Of a stretch of DNA of 64,000 nt, positions 53,443 through 64,000 are shown one piece after another. Under the pieces are notes generated by a model. That model had not been told where the DNA came from. It ran no database searches and saw only the letters and a list, made by a program, of their open reading frames with translations. The translations under genes and the position numbers were made by a program. Source of the stretch: Linnemannia elongata (Eukaryota; Mortierellomycota; Mortierellomycetes; Mortierellales; Mortierellaceae); the NCBI GenBank assembly GCA_036320915.1, contig JAXBDG010000005.1:186001-250000 (forward strand), read 5' to 3'. Within the stretch, counting starts at the first letter, position 1. Each line of letters starts with the position of its first letter.

Positions 53443-55880
53443 TTAAACAGCAGCAGTAGAAGACTTGCGGGTCATCATTCCCCAAATCCCCCTTCCAACC
53501 TCGGCAATCGCACCCCGGGACTCCCAAATCGGATAAATCGTCACTGCAATTGTCGAACAAATCGCCCAGACAATACTCAACACCACCCAGCCTGTATAGA
53601 ATCCCTTCGAGAACACATAGTTCGAAAAGAACATTGGCAACGGCCAGAGGAGGATGAGGATGACAGTCAGGACACCGGAACTCCAACGGGCGAAACGAGA
53701 GGCCTTGGCGAGTTTTGCGTCCTCTTCAGCTGAGAATGTCCAACCTCCCTTAGGTGCGGGGACGTCCACGCTTGTGACCTCTGCCTTCTCACCACCCTTC
53801 TTCTTCTCGTCGAGAGAACCATCATCGGAGGCAGAGTCGGTCGAGGGCATGCCGCCGGGGGAATCGTCAGTGACCTGCTGGAGGGCACGGGTGCCCTCAA
53901 AGGTATAGTTGTCGGGCTTAATCAAGGAAATAATAACTGAGATGACACCTCCGCTGATGAGAGCACCCAAGTTTCCGGCAAGCATAGCCTGGTCAGTTCC
54001 TGTGGTGGCAAGGGTGATTTCGCCCGAGTAAAGTTTGGCGCAGACCAACCATGCGGTGATAGAGATAACGAGTCCTCCAAGGGGGGCGACGATTGCTGCA
54101 GTTGCGCTCTGTTTCCTCCACATCAACGAGAATGTCACTGGCAACACCGCCGACGAAATCAACACTCCCATCTATCGTGTTCGACAAGCAGAAGAAAAGG
54201 TAGATGTGGTTGGTAAGAAAGTCCTTATTTCCTAGTAGACAACGACAATAAATAGTTCATGTAGATCCCTCCTCACAGTAGCGTATCAAACTTACCAGGG
54301 AGTAGAGGTAGCCAAGATCAATACCAGCCTCCTTGAGGATAACAGCAAGGACACCCATGATGATTCCAAAGGCCGCAACAATAGCATGCGAGACCGTGAT
54401 AATCTGCTTTCCGGTGGCGTCGGGCTTGATGTAAGCCTTGTAGACATCAAAGGTAACAATCGAACTGACCGCAATCAACTCAGCACTGGCCGCAGAAGTA
54501 ACAGCCATAAAGACCAACAACAACACGGCAACAGCACCACCTTTACCGAGGAGAGCAACAGCAGCGTTGGGGGCGACCAATCCAGCACCGACATCGGCAA
54601 TCGTCAGACGGTTAGGAAAGGTAGGAAAGTTGGGGTGGTTCTCCAGAGCGACAGCCGAGATTCCGAGGGTGGTCGCCAAAGTGAAAGGAATAGCGAACCA
54701 GGAAAGTCCACCGATCAGGTAAGCCTTGACGGTCGAGTGAGGGGATGCAGCAATTGCACGCTGCCAGTAGGCATTATCGATGAAGACAGTTCCAAAGTTG
54801 GAGCACAGGTTAATGATTCCAAACATAAGACCCTGCGACGAAGCCATAGTGAGGTAAGATCCCTCATGGTTTCCACTGACGGGGTGACGAATGGACGCCT
54901 GTTGGAGGAGGTCAAACATTGCGCCAGGGCTGCCGATCAAGTCAGAGGTGGTGTAGGCGGTGAAGCTGAAGAGGAGGACGATGATCATGATGACGACGGT
55001 GTGGGTGTAGTCGGCAATGAAGGTCGCCTTGAGTCCGCCAAAGAGGGTATAGATGATGACGCCGAGGGGAAGGAGGAAGCAAGCTGCATAGGTGTTCATG
55101 CCTGTGAGGGCAGTAACGACGGCAGATCCGCCAAGGAGCAACATGGCACTGACAATGATATTGGTCAAGAGACCAAAGAACAGGAAGACGTAGTGGGCCT
55201 TGCGACCGTAGCGAATAGAGATGATTTCGAGGAAGGTGTGGGCATTGGGGCACTTGCGCTTGAGTTCAATCGCCAGCACCGAGAACAACAACACCTTTTC
55301 GTGTCAGAGGGAAATAAAAGGAGAACGATAAAGAAAATGTCAGCGCACATACGTTGTTCTTTTCTTTGACACCCATGCCGCATTCCAGACCATAGCATTA
55401 AATTCCTTTGCAGCCTAACAAAAAGTTATAATTTACCTGGACAGAGGCACCAGAAGCGTACCAGAAGGGTCCGGAGATACCATACTTGTAGGCGACCGAA
55501 GAAGACTGCAACAAGGTGGCAGCCCAAGTCCAAGAAGAGACCACAGCCGAGGCGACGAGACCCGTCTTAACGTTACGACCAGCAGCCATGTATTCTTCCG
55601 AGTCGATCTTTTCACCAAGGAAGCGCTTCTGGATCATGGTGATCAATGTCATGATCGCCGCAAACACCAAACCGAATCCCAGGACTATTTTGTTGTTTTA
55701 ATTGGTTGGTGATGAGCAGAGGAAATGTTAGTTAGCCAGATATATAAGGATCGACAATCAGATAAGGTGGAGGAAGGATCATCGTTGGCGAAGACGATAG
55801 CTGTTAGAGCGAGAAAATGGTGAGGGAGAGTAATTACCGATTCCATATCCAAGGCCTTCGCTCAAGATAGCTGCAGCCAT
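53443..55880 (-). CDS. Urea/polyamine proton symporter (Dur3, sodium:solute symporter family)
   Basis: Four exons: 55838-55880, 55437-55684, 54296-55294 and 53443-54171, giving 672 aa. It is a polytopic membrane protein with some fifteen hydrophobic helices. Family landmarks are EEYMAAGRNVKTGLVASAVV, SWTWAATLLQSSSVAYKYG, GISGPFWYASGA, CPNAHTFLEIISIRYG, GGLKATFIADYTHT and NAYWQRAIAA. Dur3 imports urea, and in yeast also polyamines, at the plasma membrane when preferred nitrogen is scarce. A charged cytosolic loop (about residues 540-590, DEKKKGGEKAE) is typical of fungal members. The first exon gives only 14 residues; the Met at 55880 was chosen because it precedes an in-frame donor and matches the usual short N-terminus. 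Confidence 0.93.
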
Positions 55881-58756
55881 GATTTGTAAAGTTGTTTTTT
55901 GTCGTATCGAAGGTGAGTGTGAGAAAGTCAAAAAAGAAAGAAAGAAAGAAAGAAAGAAAGAACCAAAAGTATAAAAAAAAAAAGCAGGCAGAGAGGTTAT
56001 ATCAAGGGAGTATGCAGTAACAACAGGGAAAAAGATTAAAGGGATGATAAAGTTGTCAAAATGTAAGGGACTTAAGGCAACTAGAGGGAAGAGAAGTAAA
56101 GGAAAGGAGGGAGGATGTAGGAGGAGAGAATGAAGGAGAAGGAGAAAGGGGTTGAGAGATGAAGTCTGAGGAGAGAAGAAAAGAGAGAACAAAAAGGGAC
56201 CAAGAAAGGGAGAGATGGACGCTATTTTATACATTTGCCGGATTGCAAAGGGATGAGCAAGGAGGAAGTGAGTGACGAAGATCTCCGGAAAGGCTACTAA
56301 GGTATACACACACCCACACGTCCTTATCCATGAGATGAGTGAAGGTGATGACAAGATCGACTGGACTGGAATGATAGCAACAAAGTCAGTAAGTTCAAGG
56401 AGCCATGTTCCGAAGACAAGATGATGGTACTGATGAGCATAAAGGTTACAAGTAATGAACAGACTGAGTGATCCATTCAATGCAATTCAAAAAACAAAGC
56501 GGGCGCAAAGACGTAAACAATAAAGGAAGGGTCATCGTGGTACACAGTTGAGAGAAACTCAGATCTTTTTCGTCACCTTCGTTCTCTGTATCTTACAAAG
56601 AGAGATCTGTCTGTTTGGGTTCACTATCTCTGACTGCACATCCCTCCATTTTGCCCATTTGTGTACACTCTGCCACACATTCCCATTCTTTATTTGTTTA
56701 CTTGTTTTGACTTTAACAACTTTGTCCTGGATAGTCTCCGAAGGGAGAAGGAAAGAGAGAGAGAGACAGGTCCGGATTTGGTCCGTGTTGTTTTGCGGGG
56801 TCAATTGCTCCTCTCAGCCCTATTACCCCGCCTTCCGAGAAAAAAAAGAAGAGATGCACGCGCGTGTCAAGGATGACAGAAAGAAGGAGTGTCGAGTGGT
56901 GTCGTGACCAAAGGAGTAAACAAAGTAGAGAGTAAACACCTTGTAGACGCGTGTTTGTGAGTGACAGAAGAAAAGAAGGTTTTCGTTCTACAACGGTGCA
57001 AGTGAGGGTTTTAATTTTGGTGAACGGACTAAATTTCTGTCCTGTCGGAGGGGCATAGGTACTTTTTTTACATGGGGATTTGCAGGCATGATAAGAGTAA
57101 CGTGTTTGCAGAGCAGCGTGTTTACAGAAAATCTTGTTTGATAAGGACAGGCACACATTCACACTCAAACACGCCTCTCTCCCTTTCTCTTTTCTTGCTT
57201 CCTTCTATCCCTTACTATGCCGTTACTAACTGTAAGAAGAGGGGATAGAAAAAAAAACTAGATCCGGTTCATTGTCGACGACCAATGGATACGAACTCTT
57301 CCTTTTGTTTGTTTCTTGGTAGCCCACGGATACATACTCTGGGATTCTCTTCTTTTACATTTTTGATTTACTTGGTAGAGGCGTCCCCGGGGCTGCACTA
57401 TCAGATAGATCATGATTCATTCGACACATGCACCGAACCGTTGTTTGAACAAAGTGACCATGCGACCAAATCTTGCCTTCTCTTACCCTCTTGCTCTCTA
57501 CCCTCCACTACACTTGATTACCGTTGTCACCAACCCTCGTTTCTTGTCTTCCATATCTCTTTCAGAGCACCAACTCTACCAAACACCTCTATTCTCAATT
57601 CACATCCTTATCCCCCCTCAAGATTAAAAATCTCCGTATGGGCCAATCCAATCTGTAGGTAAGGGTAGACAAGGAATAAGAAAGAGCACGAGGAAACAAG
57701 AGGATATAGATCTGTCCTTCTCTCATTTGTTCGTTTGGTTCTTGGTAACCCCTGTCATTGGTAACAGAAGTTTGCCCGCCCCCCCTTTTTTTCTTTCTTT
57801 CTTTCTTGTGGATCGGTTATTAACGTTGTTGGCCAAATAACGTGTCAACAACAGTTCATCTTTGTGTTTTTTTTTTCTTCGTTTTTGTTGTTTTGGTTGG
57901 TTTTTTTTTCTCTTTCGCTTACTTTTGCTCCTCTTCTCCTCTCTCTTTCCTCCCCCCCCTTGCCCCATCCCTCCTTCTCGCGATTTTTTCTTGAATCAAA
58001 CATGCCTAGCACCTTTCGATTGTTCTTTTTGGAAAGGAGGGGAAGGAAAGGAGGCCTAGACAATGAAAGCACCTTTCTTTTTTTCACTTCGCTCTCTTTC
58101 AATCCTTAGTCGTCCATGTCCATAAAAAAAACAGTTACAATGTGTTTAAACAAATGAAAAAAGATATGATCTAGGCAAACTCTCTCAGCTTTCATAACAA
58201 ATGCCAAACGAGCATCACAGGGTTGATAATGGAAGGGGATGAATGATGGAGGATAGAGAAAATGAGAAAAGAATTAAAAAAATATATCCATAGGTCTAAT
58301 AGGGGGGAAGAACTGGACCCTAGCACAAAATAAATGATTTTCCCCAAACAACCTCAGTTGTCGGGGGGGGGGGGGAACAGAGAAGGGGGAAGGAGAAAAA
58401 AAGGCGCTGACCTTGCACACATATGCACATGAGACAAGAACTATATTTCTGCTCTCCTCCAAACGCTCTTGTCCGAGAAGCGATGTATACGCATTCGCAC
58501 TTTGTTCAGATGTCGTGATTCTGTAATGAAGACGACAGAGGGATGTAAACATGAATGTGAATGTCTGATGAGGAGAGTCAGAGAACAGCGTACACGGACA
58601 ACAGAGACAAAGAAAACGCTAAAAACATCAGCGAACGCGCTTGTGTTATGCAAAAAGTGGAGTAGTGACAAAATGCGAGGGTAGACTGTCTTCCTAGTTT
58701 TGTGTGATGTATGAGCCATATGTATTAACAGGTATTAAAAAAAAGAACGAACCATC
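55881..58756. other. Long intergenic region, no gene supported
   Basis: 2.9 kb. The left end is the DUR3 5' region with an (AAAG)n run (55933-55962) and a purine-rich stretch to 56220. Elsewhere there are T/C-rich blocks (57780-57960) and a G run (58364-58375). Several open frames exist but none shows domain, splice or codon evidence. Confidence 0.5.
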
Positions 58757-61121
58757 CTACAGAGCAACAGCGCCATTCTCCTTCTGACGCCTAGTAACCT
58801 TCATAGGCAAACCCTCCAACATCGGCATAGTCACCGACACTCCATACGCTGGGACCTTTGCGCTATCCACCAACGTCAATTCAAACTTTTGCAGAATCAT
58901 TCCAATCACCGTCAAAGCCTCCAACACCGCGAAATTCTGTCCCAAGCAAACTCGGGGACCCGCATGGAAAGAACTGAATTTGCCCTGAGAGGGTTTGTCG
59001 GTGTTGATCCAACGATCAGGGTTGTAGGCGAGGACGTCGGGACCCCAGATGGCTTCGGAACGGCCCATGACGTAGGAGGACCAGGTGAACCATTCTCCGG
59101 CGTGAATCTTTGTGCCGTCGGGGAGGGTGTCGTCTTGGACACACATCTTTAGGTTACGAGGGACCGAGGGGTAAATGCGCAATGCTATGTGGGATAAAGG
59201 AGGGAGAGAGAAAGAGAGAGACGACGGGTTTAGTTACTTGTTTAGAGGAGCGCAGGGAGGGTTATGCATTGAGAAAGTGTGTGTCTTTACCTTCGTTAAA
59301 GCTAGTAGTTGTACACAAGGTCATCATGGAGAAAGAGAAGAGACAGAAATGAGATGGCGTTAATGACATGACATGCAATACAAAACAGCAACCTGAGCAC
59401 GGCAAAACCATCTGATACGGACAACCAGCAACACATACCAAGCCTCGGCGTATTTCTGCTGCTTATGAGTCTCATAGGTAGGCAATCCCTCCCCCAGAAC
59501 CTCATCGACTTCCTTGATCAAAGTCTTCATAATCTCCTTATCCGTACCATCCCTGTTAATCAAATAAAACATCCACGACAAGGCCTGAGCGGTGGTATCG
59601 CGTCCAGCAATAGTAAAGTTCAAAATAATGTCCACCAAGTATTCATCCGACAATGGTTTTCCCTCATCATCCTTAGCCTCCATAAAGAGCTGCAAGAGAT
59701 CCTTCTTGCCGCCCGGAGAGACTTTGAAGCCTTCGGCACGTCGACGTTGAATGATTTCGAGGGAATGTTTGCGGATGAGGGCTTTATCGTGTTTGGCCTT
59801 TGCGCCGACAGAGGTGAGGGCCTCGCGGATCTTCCAGGCTGGGTCCATGAGTCGGTCGGAGCAGGTTGCGGTCAGGTCGTCAAAGGATACGGCGAAATCG
59901 ACTTTGCTTTCGATGTTTTCCAAGCATCCAAAGCTCTCTCCAAACGACACACTAGTTAGAAGAAGGGGGGGGGGGCGGAACGAAATAAAAAAATGTGGTG
60001 AGCGATTTCATCTTGCGTTGCGGGAATTGGATGTTCCAAAGAAGACAGGAACAAAAAAAAAAAAGGAACTTACGCGCCAAAGCTATCAAGAGTGAAATGG
60101 AGCATCAGAGCATGGAAATCAATCTCGGTGCCGGCATCGGCAGCCTTGCCAAGGTACTCGAGCACCTTCTGAGCCTCGATCACAAACACATCACTAGTGT
60201 ATTCACGGAAGGCTTTGACGTTGAAGATGTGCGAGGCTTGCTTGCGTTGGAACTTCCATGTTGGACCATCGGACGCGAAGATTCCTATGATGTGTTTGGT
60301 ATGAGGGGGAAGTATGGGGAGAGAGAGGAGAAGGATGGGATAAAGGTAGGACCGAGGTTTGAATGAGAGGGGAAAAGGCGTGAACGGGGAAGACAAGGGG
60401 ATTAGGGTCAGTCACGGTAGTTTGGATTGCCGTAGTGATGGAAACGTAAAATAAAATTAAGAATGCTGTTGTATATTTTGTGAGCAGCAACCATGTCCAA
60501 ATGGACGACGGGAACTACAACAACAAAAGAAGCCAACTGCAAAACAACCTAAAGGTAATTTAAGAACGGGAAAATGGAAAGAGAGGCATCGAACGATGGT
60601 AATGTAGCCAGGAAGAGAACAAGGGGCACATTCATGGGCTGGGAGGGAAAAAAAAAAGACGATAGGCAACAAAACAAGGCGAAAAGAACCAATGTGGACA
60701 GAACAAAAAAGACGGAATACTAACCATCCCCGAAAAGATCGCCAAGGGCACCCTTGAAAATCGGGCCCTTCTCATACGCCCAAAAGTTGCTCTTCAACAC
60801 ATGCTCGACCATCTCTGGCGTATCTCCCTGAATCATCCTCCCAATCACCGGCAAAGAAATCGACCAGACTGGTCCGAGTTCCCGATAATTCTTCTCAAAG
60901 AAATCATACAACTTTGTGCCCGGGATCATGGCAAGGAGAGGCATGTGGCCGAGAAGTGGGTAAGCGCCCTTGGGTTCTTTGAGGTCTGGGCGACGACGGG
61001 TTCCGACGGCATGGGAGCGGTATTTGTAGAGGAAGAAGGCGGAAATGGCGAGAAGGAGCTTGAGGTTGTTGGATTTTGGAGAGTGCTGGAGCGCGGATTT
61101 GACTAGTTCTGTGATCGCCAT
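58757..61121 (-). CDS. Cytochrome P450, CYP52/CYP86-like, with an 11-nt exon
   Basis: Five exons: 60725-61121, 60074-60284, 59439-59951, 59291-59301 (11 nt) and 58757-59184, giving 519 aa. An N-terminal anchor helix (LKLLLAISAFFLYKYR) places it on the endoplasmic reticulum. P450 landmarks are the I-helix AGRDTTAQALSW, the K-helix ExxR (Glu377, Arg380), PDRW, and the heme loop FHAGPRVCLG with the axial Cys457. The microexon carries CFNE, so the conserved Glu of ExxR is encoded there and the Arg in the next exon. The overall pattern (FGDGIFASDGPTWKFQRK; LDSFGAVSFGESFGCL) resembles fatty-acid/alkane omega-hydroxylases of the CYP52/86 clan, so a lipid substrate is likely but not shown. Intron 1 is 440 nt, longer than the rest. 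Confidence 0.93.
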
Positions 61122-62152
61122 CTTGTACTTTCGTTTGGTGGATAAAGGGAGAAGAAAGGATGTATAGGGTAGTTGGTGTAATGGACAAGGAGAAGAGAGA
61201 GAGAAAAGAAAAAGAAAAGAGAGGACATATATTCGATGTCGCATGCTTTTATCAAAAAAATCCGACGTCCAATTGAGCACCGAGGCGGAAAGCAAAGTCC
61301 GAGAGGGGGAACAAGAGTCCACTCTGTCCATACACATCCCTTCTCTCTCTCCTTCACAGGTCCGAAGCACTGCAAAGGAAAACAAGGACATGTCGTCGTA
61401 TACACACAGACAGACACACGCACACATACGAATAAACACAAGCAAAAGTTGAAGTAAGTTTATTTCACGCTTTCATTCTCCGCCTTTTTGTTATTTCTTC
61501 CTTTCCAGCAATTGCAATTGAGCGACAAACGAAGGAACGAAGAAAAGATGGGGGATACCCAATCGGTCCAATGGTGAGAGCACCTTCTTTCATGCAAAAC
61601 TAGCGTTCTTTTTTTTTTTTTCTTTCTTCTTCTTTCTCTTTCTCTTTCTCTTTCTCTAATCGAAAGCGATTCTAATAACGGCACTGTTTGCGGATGTTCT
61701 ATCTCTCGTCTTTCTCTCTTGGGATGTACATTTCCATTTTTTCATCTTTTTTTTTTATCCCTGTCAACAACTGCAACAAACACCTTCCAACGGGAAAAAA
61801 AGAAAGAAATAAAAACAATGGTGCCAATGGTGTATATGCGATGGAAAATAAAAAAAAATTGAGAGCGTTCTTAGGTCTGGTACTTGAGAGCCAGTAATGG
61901 TTAAACAAAAAATTGAAGACGCAGGGTCAGAGACACAAGAAAGACAACGACAACAACAACAACAACAACAACAAGCTAAGGTTTAAACAGAGAAGGCTGA
62001 TGGACAGAGAAGATTACATTGAGTGGCATGTGCTGAAAAAAAAAGGTGTTTCTATTCTGCCACAAACATCAGGACCTAATTAATACCATCCTTCCATAAA
62101 CCAAAACAAACCAAAAACAACAAAAACAAAACAAAGCGCCCCCACCCACGCC
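61122..62152. other. P450 upstream region and 3' region of the F-box gene
   Basis: Contains T/C-rich runs (61610-61658) and a (CAA)n run (61949-61973). No gene is seen. Confidence 0.45.
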
Positions 62153-64000
62153 CTATCGATCATCATCCAACACACGGAGAACATGACAGAAACGCTGGAG
62201 CCAAACCCTTGCCTCCAAGTAATCCTCCCTCAACCCTGACTGCTGTTTGCCTTCACCTTCTATATCGACAATCCCTGCATCCCTTCTCTCCTCGGGTGTC
62301 GGGTCCTCCCTATCAAACTCTATCGTCTTGAACGTATCCGGTTCAGCTGTTGTCGTTGTTGATGTTGTCGATAGTGATGACGAGGATGCTGTAGTGGTGG
62401 TGGATGCGGCTCGATCACGGAGGGCGTTGGTGAGACCGAGCCAAGAGAACCCAATCCAGGCATTGGCGACAACGCGTTTGAGACGGGGGAATGTTGTCCG
62501 CGACAAGAATTGAGTCATCACCGCATCGTTGATTGACCAGCTGCCCCGCATCGTCAACGTCTGCAACTCTGGCGCCACTATACGTTCCCGCTGCGGTTGC
62601 TGCTGCGGCGGTGTTGTCGTTGTTGATGGTAACGTTGAGTACAAGTCAGAATTGTACTGCTGTGGCAGGAAAACGTCAGCTTCGGTAAGGACAACAACAT
62701 GTGTCACGGACTCGGTGAGCATGTTGAGGTCGAGGGTCTTGAGGGAGGGACACCCTTGGAGCATCCGGAACTGGAATCGGAACGCATATTCGCCGGTGAG
62801 CTCGAGTTTCGCCAAGTGGGGCAGGTGCCAGTCCCACCTCCACTCTGGTCGTACTATCGCGTCCTCCAATGTTCCAAATGCCTCGGATGGTGCTCCTGCT
62901 GTTGCCCCTGTTCCAAGGTCGGTATCATCCTGAAGGATGCCATAGGACTGGTTTAACTCCTCAACAGGCGGGATGTAGCAATAAATCGACGACGCACACG
63001 GGACAGAAAGCGTCAACGAGATAAGTCTCTCCGTTGAATAAAGTGTATCCGGATGAAACGTCAACGAACTCCAGCCCAACAGATTTACGGTCTCGAGTTT
63101 CGCTAGTTGGGCAGGCGCACAGGGGACAATCTCTCGGCAGTGGTACCGAGTGGCGTTGCTGTCAACGAGTTCGACCGAGACGAGGTTCGGGCAACGGGCG
63201 AAGAGGTACCGGTCAATTTTGAGCAGATTCCAGGTCGAGATGGTGAGGTGAGTGAGAGCAAGCAGGTTGACAGTCCAATTCTGTCCGAAATATGAGATGG
63301 TCGGTCCTTGTTCTGTTCGCAAGTGGACTGTGAGGCTCTCGAGGGTATGTGAGAATGCAAACACAATATCGTCCAGTTCGTCTGTTGTTGAGCTGACGTC
63401 GCTGATAGAGACCTGTGCCAGCGGTACTAATCCGTGCTCCAAGTAAAGTGGCGAAGAGGTTGCTCCTACACCTTGCTTATCCGTGGAGAGTTGAAAGTTG
63501 GTAACGTTGCCCTGTAATCGCTCCAACTCTTGTTTCTCCTTCACCGCCCACTGAAAAGTCCCCTCCCCCAGGCACGACATATTCAACCTCCTGAGCGCCC
63601 GACACCGCCTCAAAAACTCTGTTCTCTCGCGGATCAAATCAATCACCCTCCCCTGCGGCCCCCCCGTCTCAACAGTCTCTACACAACTCAAATCAGTCTC
63701 CTCCGGATGAGCAAAGAACCGGTGCCAATTGCCCATATTCAGCACCGACGGTCGCAAGAGTGGCGGCAACAGCCCAATAACTTGTATCCTAACCTTCTCA
63801 GGACACTCCTGATAAAATCGATCGCCAATGTCACCAGGGTGATACTCGACCGACTGGAGGCATCCTGGAAACATTCGAGTATGGTCCCTAAAGAATCGCA
63901 CCAGCTGGTCCAATGCCTCCTGTTTACACACCGCTAGGGCCTTCCAGACTTGCACTCGATCCGGATTCTCGCCATCATCGTCACCCTCCATTTCATACTC
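62153..64000 (-). CDS. F-box/leucine-rich-repeat-like protein, N-terminus beyond the window
   Basis: The frame is open to the right edge, giving 615 residues; by comparison with the other two copies about 180-200 N-terminal residues, including the F-box, are missing. Landmarks of the family are present: FFRDHTRMFPGCLQSV, LRRCRALRRLNM, DELDDIVFAFSHTL, NLLGWSSLTFHPDTLYS, WRWDWHLPHLAKLEL and FRMLQGCPSLKTLDLN. The C-terminal part has a Thr/Ser run (TTTTASSSSLSTTSTTTT), a lineage-specific low-complexity insertion. The role is inferred to be an SCF adaptor with an LRR/RNI arm. No intron in the visible part. Confidence 0.83.
   Translation of the reverse strand, partial: EYEMEGDDDGENPDRVQVWKALAVCKQEALDQLVRFFRDHTRMFPGCLQSVEYHPGDIGDRFYQECPEKVRIQVIGLLPPLLRPSVLNMGNWHRFFAHPEETDLSCVETVETGGPQGRVIDLIRERTEFLRRCRALRRLNMSCLGEGTFQWAVKEKQELERLQGNVTNFQLSTDKQGVGATSSPLYLEHGLVPLAQVSISDVSSTTDELDDIVFAFSHTLESLTVHLRTEQGPTISYFGQNWTVNLLALTHLTISTWNLLKIDRYLFARCPNLVSVELVDSNATRYHCREIVPCAPAQLAKLETVNLLGWSSLTFHPDTLYSTERLISLTLSVPCASSIYCYIPPVEELNQSYGILQDDTDLGTGATAGAPSEAFGTLEDAIVRPEWRWDWHLPHLAKLELTGEYAFRFQFRMLQGCPSLKTLDLNMLTESVTHVVVLTEADVFLPQQYNSDLYSTLPSTTTTPPQQQPQRERIVAPELQTLTMRGSWSINDAVMTQFLSRTTFPRLKRVVANAWIGFSWLGLTNALRDRAASTTTTASSSSLSTTSTTTTAEPDTFKTIEFDREDPTPEERRDAGIVDIEGEGKQQSGLREDYLEARVWLQRFCHVLRVLDDDR

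Noticed and set aside
57285..57662. 125-aa plus-strand frame
   Set aside because: No domain, no conserved-looking pattern, T/C-rich composition.
1..64000. CRISPR array, prophage or bacterial operon
   Set aside because: No regularly spaced direct repeats with unique spacers; genes are intron-bearing and eukaryotic.

Overview
The window is a 64 kb piece of fungal nuclear DNA. The core genes are eukaryotic and intron-rich (GT-AG introns, mostly 90-190 nt), intergenic DNA is full of homopolymers and GA/CT microsatellites, and the accessory genes belong to large families (F-box with leucine-rich repeats, NACHT-WD40, ribonuclease-inhibitor-type LRR) typical of early-diverging soil fungi. The protein style fits Mucoromycota, most likely Mortierellaceae. 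That placement is an inference from family recognition, not a search result. TAA, TAG and TGA are all used as normal stops, so the standard code applies.

Layout. 1-31 kb is an accessory island: a small spliced orphan gene with TAG codons near its end (2101-2805), an intronless F-box/LRR protein (4312-6621), two tandem LRR genes on the minus strand (6941-8206, broken by one in-frame TGA; 9291-10679, intact), a 5'-truncated LINE tail (about 11048-11760), a two-exon orphan (13911-14476), a secreted carboxylesterase with an unusual N-terminal extension (16363-18890), a second F-box/LRR protein (20856-23255) and a very large NACHT-pentapeptide-WD40 protein (24919-30507). A decayed F-box/LRR pseudogene follows (30813 to about 32050).

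32.5-62 kb is mainly housekeeping: FCF1 (rRNA processing), a voltage-gated proton channel, the mitochondrial phosphate carrier, ribosomal protein eL36, an FAD monooxygenase, a TPS2-type trehalose-6-phosphate phosphatase, a DUR3-type urea symporter and a CYP52/86-like P450. A second NACHT-WD40 gene (43281-47117), with a broken WD40 fragment beside it (42366-42570), interrupts this block. A third F-box/LRR gene runs off the right edge (62153-64000). I reconstructed the splice structures of nine multi-exon genes by reading donors, acceptors and phase; all close in frame.

How the genes relate. The recognition-type genes (3 F-box/LRR, 2 F-box-like/LRR, 2 NACHT) are all intronless, repeat-built and accompanied by broken relatives, while the conserved genes are multi-exon (except the proton channel). 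This looks like a birth-and-death repertoire inserted among stable genes. A role in self/non-self sensing or ubiquitin-linked signalling is plausible but only inferred. The other notable structures are two independent 11-nt microexons, each at a cofactor-site motif, and the lectin-like extension on the carboxylesterase.
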